Counted from the stretch's first letter, positions 26,605-37,116 are shown. The stretch is 58,584 bases of DNA from Candidatus Barnesiella excrementavium (GCA_019115485.1 DXDM01000055.1:1-58584), one strand, 5' to 3'. The notes: generated by a model not told the origin, from the letters alone. Numbers and translations: made by a program.

Positions 26605-26612
26605 TATCTTTG
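26605..26612 (+). promoter_or_regulatory. -7 promoter box (TATCTTTG) of carAB
   Basis: Consensus TAnnTTTG; predicted start near 26619, giving a leader of about 66 nt before ATG 26685. Confidence 0.65.
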
Positions 26613-26622
26613 CATGGTTTTC

Positions 26623-26683
26623 ACGATAGAAATCCACCTTACTCGACTAAGCTATTTACTAATACAATATATAATTCTATCGT
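26623..26683 (+). promoter_or_regulatory. Long-range complementarity in the carA leader
   Basis: ACGATAGAA (26623-26631) is a perfect 9-bp complement of TTCTATCGT (26675-26683). The first arm sits at the predicted mRNA 5' end and the second ends one base before the carA ATG. Pairing would cover the ribosome-binding region. Confidence 0.4.
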
Positions 26684-26684
26684 A

Positions 26685-27755
26685 ATGCAAACAACAAAAA
26701 AGGCTTCGCTAATCCTTGATGACGGTACCGTATTTGTCGGGAAATCATTTGGCTACGAAAAACCTGTTGCCGGTGAGGTTGTTTTCAACACCGCCATGAT
26801 GGGCTACCCCGAAAGCTTGACCGACCCCTCCTACTCCGGACAAATCTTAGTAACTACCTATCCGCTTATCGGAAACTACGGAGTACCTCGCCGGGAAGAG
26901 GTAAATGGATTGTCGCGATTCTACGAATCGGAAAAAATCCATGTCGAAGCGTTGGTCGTATCGGACTACTCGTTTGAATACAGTCACTGGAATGCCGATA
27001 AAAGTCTGGCCGACTGGCTGAAAGAAGAAAAAGTAGCCGGCATCTACGACATCGACACCCGCGAGCTGACCAAGCGATTGAGAGAGCATGGTTCCATGAA
27101 AGGCAAAATCGTCATCGACGGTGGCGAAGATATCGAATTTGTAGACCCCAACCTCTCCAATCTGGTGGCCAAGGTGAGTTGCAAAGAGGTGATTCGATAT
27201 GGAAACGGAGAGAAAAAAGTGGTCCTGGTCGATTGCGGTGTCAAGCACAACATTATCCGCTGCCTGCTTAAACGCGATGTAACCGTGATACGCGTGCCCT
27301 GGGATTATGATTTCAACACGCTCGACTACGACGGACTGTTCATCTCGAACGGACCGGGCGACCCCGACATGTGCGGCATTACCGTAGAACACATACGTCA
27401 GGCCATGAACGGAACCAAGCCCATCTTCGGCATCTGTATGGGGAACCAACTGCTGTCGAAGGCCGGAGGGGCCCGCACCTACAAACTCAAATACGGCCAC
27501 CGCAGCCACAACCAGCCGGTGCGTCAGGTGGGTACGAACCGTTGCTTCATCACCTCGCAGAACCACGGCTTTGCCGTAGACAACTCGACCCTCGGAGCCG
27601 ACTGGGAACCGCTCTTCATCAACATGAACGACGGAACCAACGAGGGTATTCGTCACAAATCGAAACCCTACTTCTCGGCCCAGTTCCACCCCGAAGCCGC
27701 CAGCGGTCCTACCGATACCGAATTCTTATTCGACGAATTTGTAAAACTGTTGTAA
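26685..27755 (+). CDS. carA: Carbamoyl-phosphate synthase small (glutaminase) subunit
   Basis: A 356-residue CarA. I start at ATG 26685 (MQTTKKASLILDDGTVFVGKSFG), because a longer frame from TTG 26610 would begin upstream of the predicted transcription start. The C-terminal class I amidotransferase domain has the nucleophile Cys in GICMGNQLL and the His/Glu pair in FHPEAASGPTDT. The usual His after the nucleophile loop (CLGHQ) is Asn here. CarA splits glutamine and passes ammonia to CarB. carB begins 19 bp later. The leader may be regulated by a long-range stem. Confidence 0.95.
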   Translation: MQTTKKASLILDDGTVFVGKSFGYEKPVAGEVVFNTAMMGYPESLTDPSYSGQILVTTYPLIGNYGVPRREEVNGLSRFYESEKIHVEALVVSDYSFEYSHWNADKSLADWLKEEKVAGIYDIDTRELTKRLREHGSMKGKIVIDGGEDIEFVDPNLSNLVAKVSCKEVIRYGNGEKKVVLVDCGVKHNIIRCLLKRDVTVIRVPWDYDFNTLDYDGLFISNGPGDPDMCGITVEHIRQAMNGTKPIFGICMGNQLLSKAGGARTYKLKYGHRSHNQPVRQVGTNRCFITSQNHGFAVDNSTLGADWEPLFINMNDGTNEGIRHKSKPYFSAQFHPEAASGPTDTEFLFDEFVKLL

Positions 27756-27774
27756 ACCCGGAAATATCAGACCT

Positions 27775-30700
27775 ATGAACCAAGAAGAGATCAAAAAAAT
27801 AAAGAAAGTACTGTTGTTGGGCTCCGGAGCCTTGAAAATAGGAGAAGCCGGTGAATTTGACTATTCCGGGTCGCAAGCCTTGAAGGCCCTCAAAGAGGAA
27901 GGCATCACCACGATTTTGATTAACCCCAACATCGCCACGGTGCAGACGTCGGAAGGCGTAGCCGACAAAATCTATTTCCTGCCGGTAACCCCCTACTTTG
28001 TCGAGCGGGTTATCCAAAAGGAGAAACCCGACGGCATTCTGTTGGCCTTCGGCGGACAGACCGCCCTCAACTGCGGCGTACAACTCTATCAGGCCGGCAC
28101 GCTCGAAAAGTATAACGTGCGGGTATTGGGTACACCGGTACAGGCCATCATGGATACTGAAGACCGCGAGCTCTTTGTCAAAAAGCTCGATGAAATCGAT
28201 GTGAAGACCATCAAGAGCGAGGCGGTCAACTCCATAGAAGATGCCGTTCAGGCAGCTGCCGAACTGGGCTATCCCATCATCATTCGGGCAGCCTACGCCC
28301 TGGGTGGCTTGGGCAGCGGTTTCTGCGACAACGAAGAGGAGCTGCGCATCAAGGCCGAAAAGGCCCTGTCGTTCTCGCCCCAAATTCTGGTAGAGAAATC
28401 GCTCAAAGGCTGGAAAGAGATTGAATACGAAGTGGTGCGCGACCGCTACGACAACTGCATCACGGTATGTAATATGGAGAATTTCGACCCGCTGGGTATC
28501 CACACGGGCGAGAGTATCGTAGTGGCACCGTCGCAAACGCTCACCAACAGCGAATATCACAAACTGCGCGAACTGGCCATACGCATCATTCGTCACATCG
28601 GTATCGTGGGCGAGTGCAACGTGCAATATGCCTTCGACCCCAAGTCGGAAGACTACCGGGTAATCGAGGTGAATGCCCGGTTGAGCCGCTCGTCGGCCCT
28701 CGCCTCGAAAGCCACGGGTTATCCGCTGGCCTTCGTTGCTGCCAAGTTGGGACTGGGTTACGGACTGTTCGACCTGAAAAACTCAGTGACCAAAGAGACT
28801 AGTGCCTTCTTCGAGCCGGCACTCGACTACATTGTCTGCAAGATACCCCGCTGGGACTTGGGTAAGTTCCAGGGCGTAGACCGCGAACTGGGTTCGAGCA
28901 TGAAATCGGTCGGCGAGGTCATGGCTATCGGCCGTACCTTCGAGGAGGCAATCCAGAAAGGTCTGCGCATGATTGGTCAGGGCATGCACGGCTTCGTAGA
29001 GAATAAGGAACTGGTTATTCCCAACATCGACAAGTCGCTGCACGAACCTACCGACAAGCGTATCTTTGTCATCAGCAAGGCCATGCGCGCCAGTTATACG
29101 GTAGACCAGATTCACGAGCTGACCAAGATTGACTGCTGGTTCCTGCAAAAACTGATGAACATCGTGCGCACGGCTCACGACCTGGAAGAACTCGACGAGT
29201 CGATTACCAACGCCGAGAATCCCGAAAAATACTACGACCTCATGCGTCGGGCCAAGATACAGGGCTTCTCCGATTTCCAGATTGCCCGTGCCATCTGGAA
29301 AGAGAAGATGGAAGACTGCCACATGCAGTGGGTGCGCCAGTTCCGCAAATCGCTGGGTATCGTCCCCGTGGTGAAACAAATCGACACGCTGGCTGCCGAA
29401 TATCCGGCCCAGACCAACTACCTGTACCTGACTTACAGCGGCATCGCCAACGACGTGAAATACCTGGGCGACCGCAAGTCGATTGTGGTACTGGGCTCGG
29501 GAGCCTACCGCATCGGCTCCTCGGTAGAGTTCGACTGGTGCGGTGTACAGGCCTTGAACACGATTCGCAAAGAGGGCTACCGCAGCGTGATGATTAACTA
29601 CAACCCCGAGACGGTTTCGACCGACTACGACATGTGCGACCGGCTCTATTTTGACGAGTTGACTTTCGAGCGGGTGATGGATATTCTCGAACTCGAAAAT
29701 CCGCACGGCGTAATCCTCTCGACCGGTGGACAGATTCCCAACAACCTGGCCACACGGCTTGACGAGCAACACGTGAGCATACTGGGTACGACGGCCGACA
29801 GCATCGACCACGCCGAGGACCGTCACAAATTCTCGTCGATGCTCGACTCGCTGGGTATCGACCAGCCCCGCTGGCGCGAGCTGACCTCGCTGGCCGACAT
29901 CTACGACTTCGTGAAAGAGGTGGGCTATCCCGTACTGGTGCGCCCCTCCTACGTGCTCTCGGGTGCTGCCATGAACGTCTGCTCGAACAACGCCGAACTG
30001 GAACAGTTCCTGCAACTGGCCGCCAATGTATCGAAGAAACACCCGGTTGTCGTCAGCGAGTTTATCCAACATGCCAAAGAGATTGAGATGGACGCTGTGG
30101 CCCGCAATGGCGAGATTATCATCTATGCCATATCGGAACACATCGAGTTTGCCGGTGTACACTCGGGCGACGCCACCATACAGTTCCCGCCGCAAAAACT
30201 CTATGTCGAGACCGTGCGACGCATCAAGAAAGTAGCCGGGCAGATAGCTCAGGCACTCAACATATCGGGCCCCTTCAACATTCAGTTCCTGGCCAAGAAC
30301 AACGACATCAAGGTAATCGAGTGCAACCTGCGGGCCTCGCGCAGTTTCCCGTTCGTATCGAAGGTCTTGAAAATCAACTTTATCGAACTGGCTACGAAGG
30401 TGATGATGGGACTGCCGGTAGAGAAACCGGGCAAGAACGAGTTCGACCTCGACTACGTGGGTATCAAAGCCTCGCAATTCTCCTTCTCCCGCTTGCAGAA
30501 GGCCGATCCCGTGCTGGGTGTCGACATGGCCTCGACCGGCGAGGTAGGCTGCTTGGGACTCGACACAAGCGAAGCCATCTTGAAAGCCATGCTTTCGGTT
30601 GGCTATCAGATTCCCAAAAAGAATATCCTGCTTTCGACTGGTAGCGCCAAACAGAAGGCCGATATGCTCGAAGCCGCACAGCTCCTGCACGAGAAGGGAT

Positions 30701-31023
30701 ACAACCTCTTTGCCACGGGCGGAACGCACCAGTTCCTCACCGACAACGGTATCCCTGCCGTGAAGGTATACTGGCCCAGCGAAAGCGATCACGAGCCGCA
30801 GGCCTTGGAGATGCTGCACAACAAGCAGATTGACCTGGTGGTGAACATTCCCAAGAACCTGACGCAAAAGGAGCTCGACAACGGCTACAAGATACGTCGT
30901 GCCGCCATCGACTTCAACATTCCGCTCATCACCAATGCCCGGTTGGCTTCGGCCTTTATCGAGGCTTTTTGCAGCCTGAGCATTGACGATATTCAAATCA
31001 AGAGTTGGGACGAATACAAGTAA
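27775..31023 (+). CDS. carB: Carbamoyl-phosphate synthase large subunit
   Basis: A 1082-residue CarB with the expected internal duplication. The N-terminal half (about 1-400) has GSGALKIGEAGEFDYSG and RAAYALGGLGSGF; the C-terminal half (about 555-935) has GSGAYRIGSSVEFDWCG and RPSYVLSGAAMNV. Each half is an ATP-grasp unit. A helical oligomerisation region lies between them and an MGS-like allosteric domain (about 940-1075, AQLLHEKGYNLFATGGTHQF) closes the protein. The complex makes carbamoyl phosphate for pyrimidine and arginine synthesis. It forms an operon with carA and ends in a strong terminator. Confidence 0.98.
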   Translation: MNQEEIKKIKKVLLLGSGALKIGEAGEFDYSGSQALKALKEEGITTILINPNIATVQTSEGVADKIYFLPVTPYFVERVIQKEKPDGILLAFGGQTALNCGVQLYQAGTLEKYNVRVLGTPVQAIMDTEDRELFVKKLDEIDVKTIKSEAVNSIEDAVQAAAELGYPIIIRAAYALGGLGSGFCDNEEELRIKAEKALSFSPQILVEKSLKGWKEIEYEVVRDRYDNCITVCNMENFDPLGIHTGESIVVAPSQTLTNSEYHKLRELAIRIIRHIGIVGECNVQYAFDPKSEDYRVIEVNARLSRSSALASKATGYPLAFVAAKLGLGYGLFDLKNSVTKETSAFFEPALDYIVCKIPRWDLGKFQGVDRELGSSMKSVGEVMAIGRTFEEAIQKGLRMIGQGMHGFVENKELVIPNIDKSLHEPTDKRIFVISKAMRASYTVDQIHELTKIDCWFLQKLMNIVRTAHDLEELDESITNAENPEKYYDLMRRAKIQGFSDFQIARAIWKEKMEDCHMQWVRQFRKSLGIVPVVKQIDTLAAEYPAQTNYLYLTYSGIANDVKYLGDRKSIVVLGSGAYRIGSSVEFDWCGVQALNTIRKEGYRSVMINYNPETVSTDYDMCDRLYFDELTFERVMDILELENPHGVILSTGGQIPNNLATRLDEQHVSILGTTADSIDHAEDRHKFSSMLDSLGIDQPRWRELTSLADIYDFVKEVGYPVLVRPSYVLSGAAMNVCSNNAELEQFLQLAANVSKKHPVVVSEFIQHAKEIEMDAVARNGEIIIYAISEHIEFAGVHSGDATIQFPPQKLYVETVRRIKKVAGQIAQALNISGPFNIQFLAKNNDIKVIECNLRASRSFPFVSKVLKINFIELATKVMMGLPVEKPGKNEFDLDYVGIKASQFSFSRLQKADPVLGVDMASTGEVGCLGLDTSEAILKAMLSVGYQIPKKNILLSTGSAKQKADMLEAAQLLHEKGYNLFATGGTHQFLTDNGIPAVKVYWPSESDHEPQALEMLHNKQIDLVVNIPKNLTQKELDNGYKIRRAAIDFNIPLITNARLASAFIEAFCSLSIDDIQIKSWDEYK

Positions 31024-31045
31024 GAAGAGAAATCCTCTATACCCT

Positions 31046-31084
31046 AAAAGCGCGGCCTCCGAAGTAGAAGGCCGCGCTTTTTTA
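31046..31084 (+). terminator. Rho-independent terminator after carAB
   Basis: Perfect stem AAAGCGCGGCCT / AGGCCGCGCTTT with a short loop and T run. Confidence 0.93.
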
Positions 31085-31133
31085 TCGCTTTTATTCGAGA
31101 CGGGAGAATGTATAAAGTGTGTTTAAGCAATGC

Positions 31134-31493
31134 CTATCTACGGGTCTTGTATGAGAGAATATGCCACGACAGGGCCACAGCCAGCAGGATAAACAAGAGC
31201 GCGAGCCACCACACCCGGGCCACAAACAGGGCACAATAGAGCAGCGTAATCCACACCAGCGATACCGAGATGATTTTCACCCGCAGCGGTATGGCCTTAT
31301 GTTCGAGAAAGTCGCGGATATAGGGGCCCAGACGTTTGTGATTCAAAAGCCAATGATAGAGCCGTGGCGAACTGCGCAGCCACAGGGCCGCCGACAGCAG
31401 CAGAAAGGGGGTGGTAGGCAACAGCGGCAGGAAAATACCGGCTACCCCCAAGCCGAGAGAGAGTCCGCCTAAAAAGATATAGATAACTTTCAC
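31134..31493 (-). CDS. DUF454 (YbaN-like) inner membrane protein
   Basis: I use the GTG at 31493, giving 119 residues starting MKVIYIFLGGLSLGLGVAG; the frame continues upstream to 31703 but that part has no family features and contains the promoter box. The family mark is LPLLPTTPFLLLSAALWLRSS near residues 24-44, followed by LNHKRLGPYIRDF and a C-terminal pair of transmembrane helices. DUF454 proteins are small inner-membrane proteins without a firm function. The TATTTTTG promoter box ends 4 bp before the GTG, so the message would be nearly leaderless. Confidence 0.85.
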   Translation of the reverse strand: MKVIYIFLGGLSLGLGVAGIFLPLLPTTPFLLLSAALWLRSSPRLYHWLLNHKRLGPYIRDFLEHKAIPLRVKIISVSLVWITLLYCALFVARVWWLALLFILLAVALSWHILSYKTRR

Positions 31494-31497
31494 GGTG

Positions 31498-31505
31498 CAA
31501 AAATA
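31498..31505 (-). promoter_or_regulatory. -7 promoter box (TATTTTTG) of the DUF454 gene
   Basis: Minus strand TATTTTTG, ending 4 bp before the chosen GTG start; supports that start and a leaderless transcript. Confidence 0.5.
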
Positions 31506-31621
31506 CAACAAAACCCGAAGCCGGAAAGAATCCCCGAGAGAAAACCGGCATGAGCCAGTAGCCAATCGCTCGAAGGGCTCTGCTCCGTCAAACAGAATTA
31601 CTCCTCCCCTGCTCCACGTCT

Positions 31622-31679
31622 TAAAAACAAATGAGAGGGAGAATCTGTTGGCGCCACGGTCATCAGACTCTCCCCCTCC
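31622..31679 (-). terminator. Terminator after the beta-barrel gene
   Basis: Minus-strand arms GAGGGGGAGAGTCTG and CAGATTCTCCCTCTC (one bulge/mismatch region) followed by ATTTGTTTTT. Confidence 0.75.
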
Positions 31680-31699
31680 TTCATCGGTTTTCAGTCGTA

Positions 31700-34012
31700 T
31701 CAATTTCTGTTCAAGATTCCGGAATCCTTATCCCGGTTCTGCATTTTCAATTTTACACCCGATTTAGACTGACCAAACGAGAAGTTGTAAACGAGATTGA
31801 CATATACCATATTGGCATTGTTAACGATTCTTTCGGTTTCCGTCCGTCGCAGAAGCGATGTTCCGAACACAGATGTGACCTGTTTCCAGGAGTCATAGAA
31901 GGGGTATCTTATACCTCCGGTGAGGGTCAAGTTTTTAATGGGTTTATAAGACAACTCTACCGATGCCATACTGGGTATATTTTTCGTCGTTTGGCCGATA
32001 AGAGATTTCTTCTGAGTCTGATAGAATACCTGCAATCCCCATTGATGCCAGGCAAGATATACTGAGGGTATGATGGAATAGCCTGTATGATTCCATTTCG
32101 AGGCTCCCCTTTTATTTATCTGATGGAACACTTCGGAGTACAGTCTCAACCTGAGCATATTGTTTGAGAATGGATACCACTGTAAAAAAAAGCTGGCTTT
32201 CATGTTCTGTGCATAATCCAGGTTCCCAAATGTTTCGATGATGTTTGTATGGTCCGATTGGAAAATCGGAGCGATAGCATCTTTCGTATATGAATACCCC
32301 ACTTCTGCATTGATTATACATTTTTTGAACCCTTTGAAATAGGAGAATGAAAAATCGTGGTTATTGCTTGGGGTCAAATGGGGATTCCCGACAAAGATGT
32401 AATCGGGATCTTTATAATATGGATTATAAGTCAACGAAGAGACCGACGGATTTTCGGTATTTATTTCATAATTGAACATCAGGTCGGAGCTTGGGTCTAT
32501 GAAATATCCCCATTTTACCTGAGGGCGGAAATAGGTGAAGTTGTAGGTCTTGTTTTCGATGGTGGTAAAAATATGGTTGTTCACACCGGCGCTGATGCTG
32601 TAATTGAATCTGTCGCCCCACATGCCGGTTATTCCCAGATAGGAGTAGATTTCATGGGCCGTTATCTTGTTGTTCGACGGCAAGTTATTCTGAATGCTGT
32701 TGTTGTACATGTATCGGGACCCAGCATACAGATTCGCCGTTTTCATTTTATAGGTATACAAAGCTTCTCCAATAGCCGAATACTTGTCGGTATGTATTAC
32801 CGTTGCCGTTTCAAAATCGGGTTCTGCTTCCAGCAATTCCTGATACTCATAATCATAATCCGATTTGTAGTATGTACCGACGAGATTCACGATAAGCTCG
32901 TGTTTGGAGCCAAACGATTTACTGAAATACATATCCATGACCGGACTGATGTATTTGTCTTTGTCCCAACTCTCCCCTGTTTTATGGGATTCCTTACCGT
33001 CCACGCTTGACAGAATGTCCTGCACCGAAGACCGTCTGCGATTCAATGAGTTGAAGGAGAGTTTTGTACTGAACAGATAGTTATCGGCTTTTGCGTTGTT
33101 GAAACTGATTTCGGCCATCTGCTGCTCATAGGCATACGGGCTGTTGCAACCGCTCTTTCTCTTTTCAAAATCTGTTCCGCCGACGGAATAGGCCATTTCT
33201 TCGTCCAATACCCTTTTGTTGTAGTTCCTGTAATTGATATTATATGTCACACCAATCTGCGAATGGCCCCAGTTATATTTGAAGTTGACGACATTGTTGC
33301 CAAATCCTGTGGTTACGGCATTCTGAGTATTGACACCTACCAACCCTCCATTCTGTTTTTCCCGGGTCACCACATTGATTACGACCCCCAAGCCCATATT
33401 GGAGTATTGGACGGGCGGTTGGGTGTAATAGTCGATTTTTGCAATATCCTCAGGCGATATGACAGACAAGTCTATCGGCGTTGATGGTATACCATTGATC
33501 AGAATCTTCACGGCCTTGCCGTCGACCGACGAAACACTTTGATCGAGAACTTGAATCTTGGGCAGGAACTCCAACGCCGACAATGCACTGCTGTATCGCC
33601 CCTTTTCAGCCGAGGTCAGTCTATACTCCTTCTTATCGGCAAACCGTTTTACCAGGCTGGCAGACACGACTACCTCGTCCAAATCGAGGGACCGTTCTTT
33701 CAAGATAATAAGCCCGACATCGGTATTCCCGGCTACCGTAATTCCCGTGGAGTAATCTTCATAGCCTAAAAAAGAGATGTTCAATATATATTTACCATCG
33801 GCTACTTTCTCCAACTCGAATTGCCCCTTCCGGTTGGTCGTGCCCCCTTTACTGCTTGATGTATCATGCTCCTGATACAGCCTCACCGAGGCTCCGGCAA
33901 CAGGACTGTTCCCCGAATCTACGACCACCCCTTTTACCCAACCTTGTGCCCAAGCCGATACCGGAAACAGTATCCATAAAAGAGTTGTAACGATTGTTCT
34001 CACCTTCTTCAT
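31700..34012 (-). CDS. Outer-membrane beta-barrel family protein (TonB-receptor-like)
   Basis: I start at ATG 34012 (MKKVRTIVTTLLWILFPVSAWAQ, a clear signal peptide), not at the longer frame to 34102; the -7 box at 34033-34040 fits this. The 770-residue protein has a carboxypeptidase-regulatory-like beta-sandwich at about 25-105 (GVVVDSGNSPVAGASV), a plug-like domain at about 115-215 (LDEVVVSAS, KILINGIPS), and a large barrel of the OMP_b-brl_3 type. It lacks a SusD partner, so it is not a classic SusC. It probably sits in the outer membrane with TonB-like gating; the cargo is unknown. The upstream neighbour is a membrane-bound winged-helix regulator, probably its controller. Confidence 0.85.
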   Translation of the reverse strand: MKKVRTIVTTLLWILFPVSAWAQGWVKGVVVDSGNSPVAGASVRLYQEHDTSSSKGGTTNRKGQFELEKVADGKYILNISFLGYEDYSTGITVAGNTDVGLIILKERSLDLDEVVVSASLVKRFADKKEYRLTSAEKGRYSSALSALEFLPKIQVLDQSVSSVDGKAVKILINGIPSTPIDLSVISPEDIAKIDYYTQPPVQYSNMGLGVVINVVTREKQNGGLVGVNTQNAVTTGFGNNVVNFKYNWGHSQIGVTYNINYRNYNKRVLDEEMAYSVGGTDFEKRKSGCNSPYAYEQQMAEISFNNAKADNYLFSTKLSFNSLNRRRSSVQDILSSVDGKESHKTGESWDKDKYISPVMDMYFSKSFGSKHELIVNLVGTYYKSDYDYEYQELLEAEPDFETATVIHTDKYSAIGEALYTYKMKTANLYAGSRYMYNNSIQNNLPSNNKITAHEIYSYLGITGMWGDRFNYSISAGVNNHIFTTIENKTYNFTYFRPQVKWGYFIDPSSDLMFNYEINTENPSVSSLTYNPYYKDPDYIFVGNPHLTPSNNHDFSFSYFKGFKKCIINAEVGYSYTKDAIAPIFQSDHTNIIETFGNLDYAQNMKASFFLQWYPFSNNMLRLRLYSEVFHQINKRGASKWNHTGYSIIPSVYLAWHQWGLQVFYQTQKKSLIGQTTKNIPSMASVELSYKPIKNLTLTGGIRYPFYDSWKQVTSVFGTSLLRRTETERIVNNANMVYVNLVYNFSFGQSKSGVKLKMQNRDKDSGILNRN

Positions 34013-34032
34013 AATTTGCCGTTTTTTGCTGA

Positions 34033-34040
34033 CAAATATA
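34033..34040 (-). promoter_or_regulatory. -7 promoter box (TATATTTG) of the beta-barrel gene
   Basis: Minus strand TATATTTG; start near 34026 and a leader of about 14 nt. The phased GCTGACATTT repeats lie 47-67 bp upstream of this start. Confidence 0.6.
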
Positions 34041-34072
34041 TGAGCAAGGTGGTAAAAAGTCGTTATAAAAGA

Positions 34073-34110
34073 GCTGACATTTGGCTGACATTTAGCCAAC
34101 AATACGCTGA
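34073..34110. promoter_or_regulatory. Helically phased GCTGACATTT repeats (candidate winged-helix regulator site)
   Basis: GCTGACATTT occurs at 34073-34082 and 34084-34093, period 11 bp, and GCTGAT follows at 34106, two further periods away. A related GCTGACAAAT lies at 34028-34037 over the -7 box. Direct repeats at 11 bp are typical of OmpR/PhoB-type sites; the adjacent regulator has such a domain. Confidence 0.55.
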
Positions 34111-34113
34111 TAA

Positions 34114-34881
34114 TCAGCTTTTCTTTGTTTTAAGTACATAAAAATGCCCCTTTTCTGCCTCAATCTTCACGTTGCATGCTTTTTCCAAAACCGGCTTTAT
34201 CCGGCGAACCAATGTATAAAGAGTATCGCGAGCATCTTCTTTTCCGGGCCAAAGCGTGTGACATATCTCTTCCACCGGCAATCGATTACCGTCTGCTGCT
34301 ATAAACATCTGCATCAGCCGATGTTGCATTGGAGTGAAATATATCTCCTGCCTCTTTTCATTCCAAAAACGATTTGAAGATTTGGAGAAATACAATGTTC
34401 CAACACTTATCGTTTCCGATTCGATGATATTATTGATATTCTCGGACGGCTTCATACGGAAAAACATAATGGACGACAGCCCCCATAATATACTTATAAT
34501 AAACAGTATGGAAGGCAGTTTTTGTTCCGACATGCCAAATATAGCAGCCTTCGAACAATTGGGATAGGCTCTGATATACAGCCGCTCGTTACCCACCTTG
34601 TAACTCATCGTATCGCTGCAAAAGGTCAGATTGCTGGGGGCCTCTGTACAAATAGACAAGTAAGAAGTCGCTCTCAATTCATCTATTTTCAATTTAGACC
34701 TGAAAACCCTCAATGTATCGACCGTAACGCGGTCGGTGCTTTTATCTAAGATAGTCTGTGCCAAAGCCTGATTTACATCTGCTATGATATTCTCTTTGGT
34801 GGTTGCATAATTCCCAAAGCCCAACATGAGTGACGGAAGCATTAAAGAGAAAAAGACTATGATTGCAGCTATTGGTTTCAT
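34114..34881 (-). CDS. Membrane-bound winged-helix transcriptional regulator (ToxR/CadC-like, reversed topology)
   Basis: A 255-residue protein with two transmembrane helices (about 4-22 and 122-141), a periplasmic loop of about 100 residues between them carrying Cys78, Cys88 and Cys109, and a cytoplasmic C-terminal OmpR/PhoB-type winged helix at about 158-250 (QEIYFTPMQHRLMQMF, PVEEICHTLW, RDTLYTLVRRIKPVLEK, wing EAEKGHFYVL). It thus looks like a one-component membrane regulator, with the DNA-binding domain at the C-terminus instead of the N-terminus as in ToxR. It lies 101 bp upstream of the beta-barrel gene on the same strand. A promoter box is at 34915-34922. Control of the beta-barrel gene is inferred from position and the phased repeats. 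Confidence 0.82.
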   Translation of the reverse strand: MKPIAAIIVFFSLMLPSLMLGFGNYATTKENIIADVNQALAQTILDKSTDRVTVDTLRVFRSKLKIDELRATSYLSICTEAPSNLTFCSDTMSYKVGNERLYIRAYPNCSKAAIFGMSEQKLPSILFIISILWGLSSIMFFRMKPSENINNIIESETISVGTLYFSKSSNRFWNEKRQEIYFTPMQHRLMQMFIAADGNRLPVEEICHTLWPGKEDARDTLYTLVRRIKPVLEKACNVKIEAEKGHFYVLKTKKS

Positions 34882-34914
34882 ATTATTCTTTTAATCATGA
34901 GGTATTAGTATCTA

Positions 34915-34922
34915 CAAATATA
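34915..34922 (-). promoter_or_regulatory. -7 promoter box (TATATTTG) of the membrane regulator gene
   Basis: Minus strand TATATTTG; start near 34908. A GGTGACAAAT sequence (34939-34948), one base from GCTGACAAAT, lies just upstream and could allow autoregulation. Confidence 0.5.
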
Positions 34923-35013
34923 GTGAAAGAAGAACTGGGTGACAAATGGGAACAAAAGTTTTTCATGAATATGCAAGGCAACAAGGCTATTCGCTTCTTT
35001 TTCTATCAACACC

Positions 35014-35057
35014 AAAAAAAGGGAGCACCCGGATTTCCCGGGACGCTCCCCTTTTTT
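35014..35057 (-). terminator. Terminator after groESL
   Basis: Two-part stem GGGAGC / GCTCCC and CCCGG / CCGGG flanked by A and T runs on both sides, so it could work in both directions. Confidence 0.88.
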
Positions 35058-35080
35058 GACTCTTATTCAGTAGATGGGAA

Positions 35081-36754
<1,674 letters not shown>

Positions 36755-37024
36755 TTAAAGGATTGCCAAAATATCGGATTGTCTCATAATCAGATATTTC
36801 TCACCGTCCAATTCGATTTCGGTGCCCGCATATTTGCCGTACAAAACGGTGTCGCCGGGTTTTACTACCATTTCCTCGTCTTTGGTACCATTGCCGATGG
36901 CAATTACTTGACCTTTGAGGGGTTTTTCTTTGGCCGAATCAGGGATAATAATACCGCCGATTGTTTTCTCTTCTGCAGGAGCTGGAAGTACCAATACTCT
37001 GTCTGCTAACGGTTTAATAGTCAT
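36755..37024 (-). CDS. groES: Co-chaperonin GroES
   Basis: An 89-residue Gro[27 protein letters not shown] (mobile loop), a beta-barrel core, the roof segment [17 protein letters not shown] and final DILAIL. It caps GroEL. It is the first gene of the operon. About 66 nt of leader would separate it from a sigma-54-like element at 37102-37116; no CIRCE repeat was seen. Confidence 0.98.
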   Translation of the reverse strand: MTIKPLADRVLVLPAPAEEKTIGGIIIPDSAKEKPLKGQVIAIGNGTKDEEMVVKPGDTVLYGKYAGTEIELDGEKYLIMRQSDILAIL

Positions 37025-37101
37025 TGTTCTTTATTTTAGTTATACTTTTATTAATTTATCGTTGTATATCTACCCTCTTAGGGATAGACACACAGATTAT
37101 A

Positions 37102-37116
37102 GCCAATTTCATGCCA
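37102..37116 (-). promoter_or_regulatory. Sigma-54-like -24/-12 element upstream of groES
   Basis: Minus strand TGGCATGAAATTGGC: GG and GC separated by 10 bp as in the sigma-54 consensus TGGCAC-N5-TTGC, with mismatches. TATAAT follows directly. No matching TAnnTTTG box was found in the 37025-37229 gap. Confidence 0.35.

Noticed and set aside
28783..30996. Long open frame (737 codons) on the minus strand inside carB
   Set aside because: It is antisense to a certain carB gene, has no recognisable domain and reflects codon bias of the real gene.
31494..31703. N-terminal extension of the DUF454 gene
   Set aside because: No family similarity, and the -7 box lies within it; the gene most likely starts at GTG 31493.
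34013..34102. N-terminal extension of the beta-barrel gene
   Set aside because: It would cover the promoter box and repeats, and a clear signal peptide begins at 34012.
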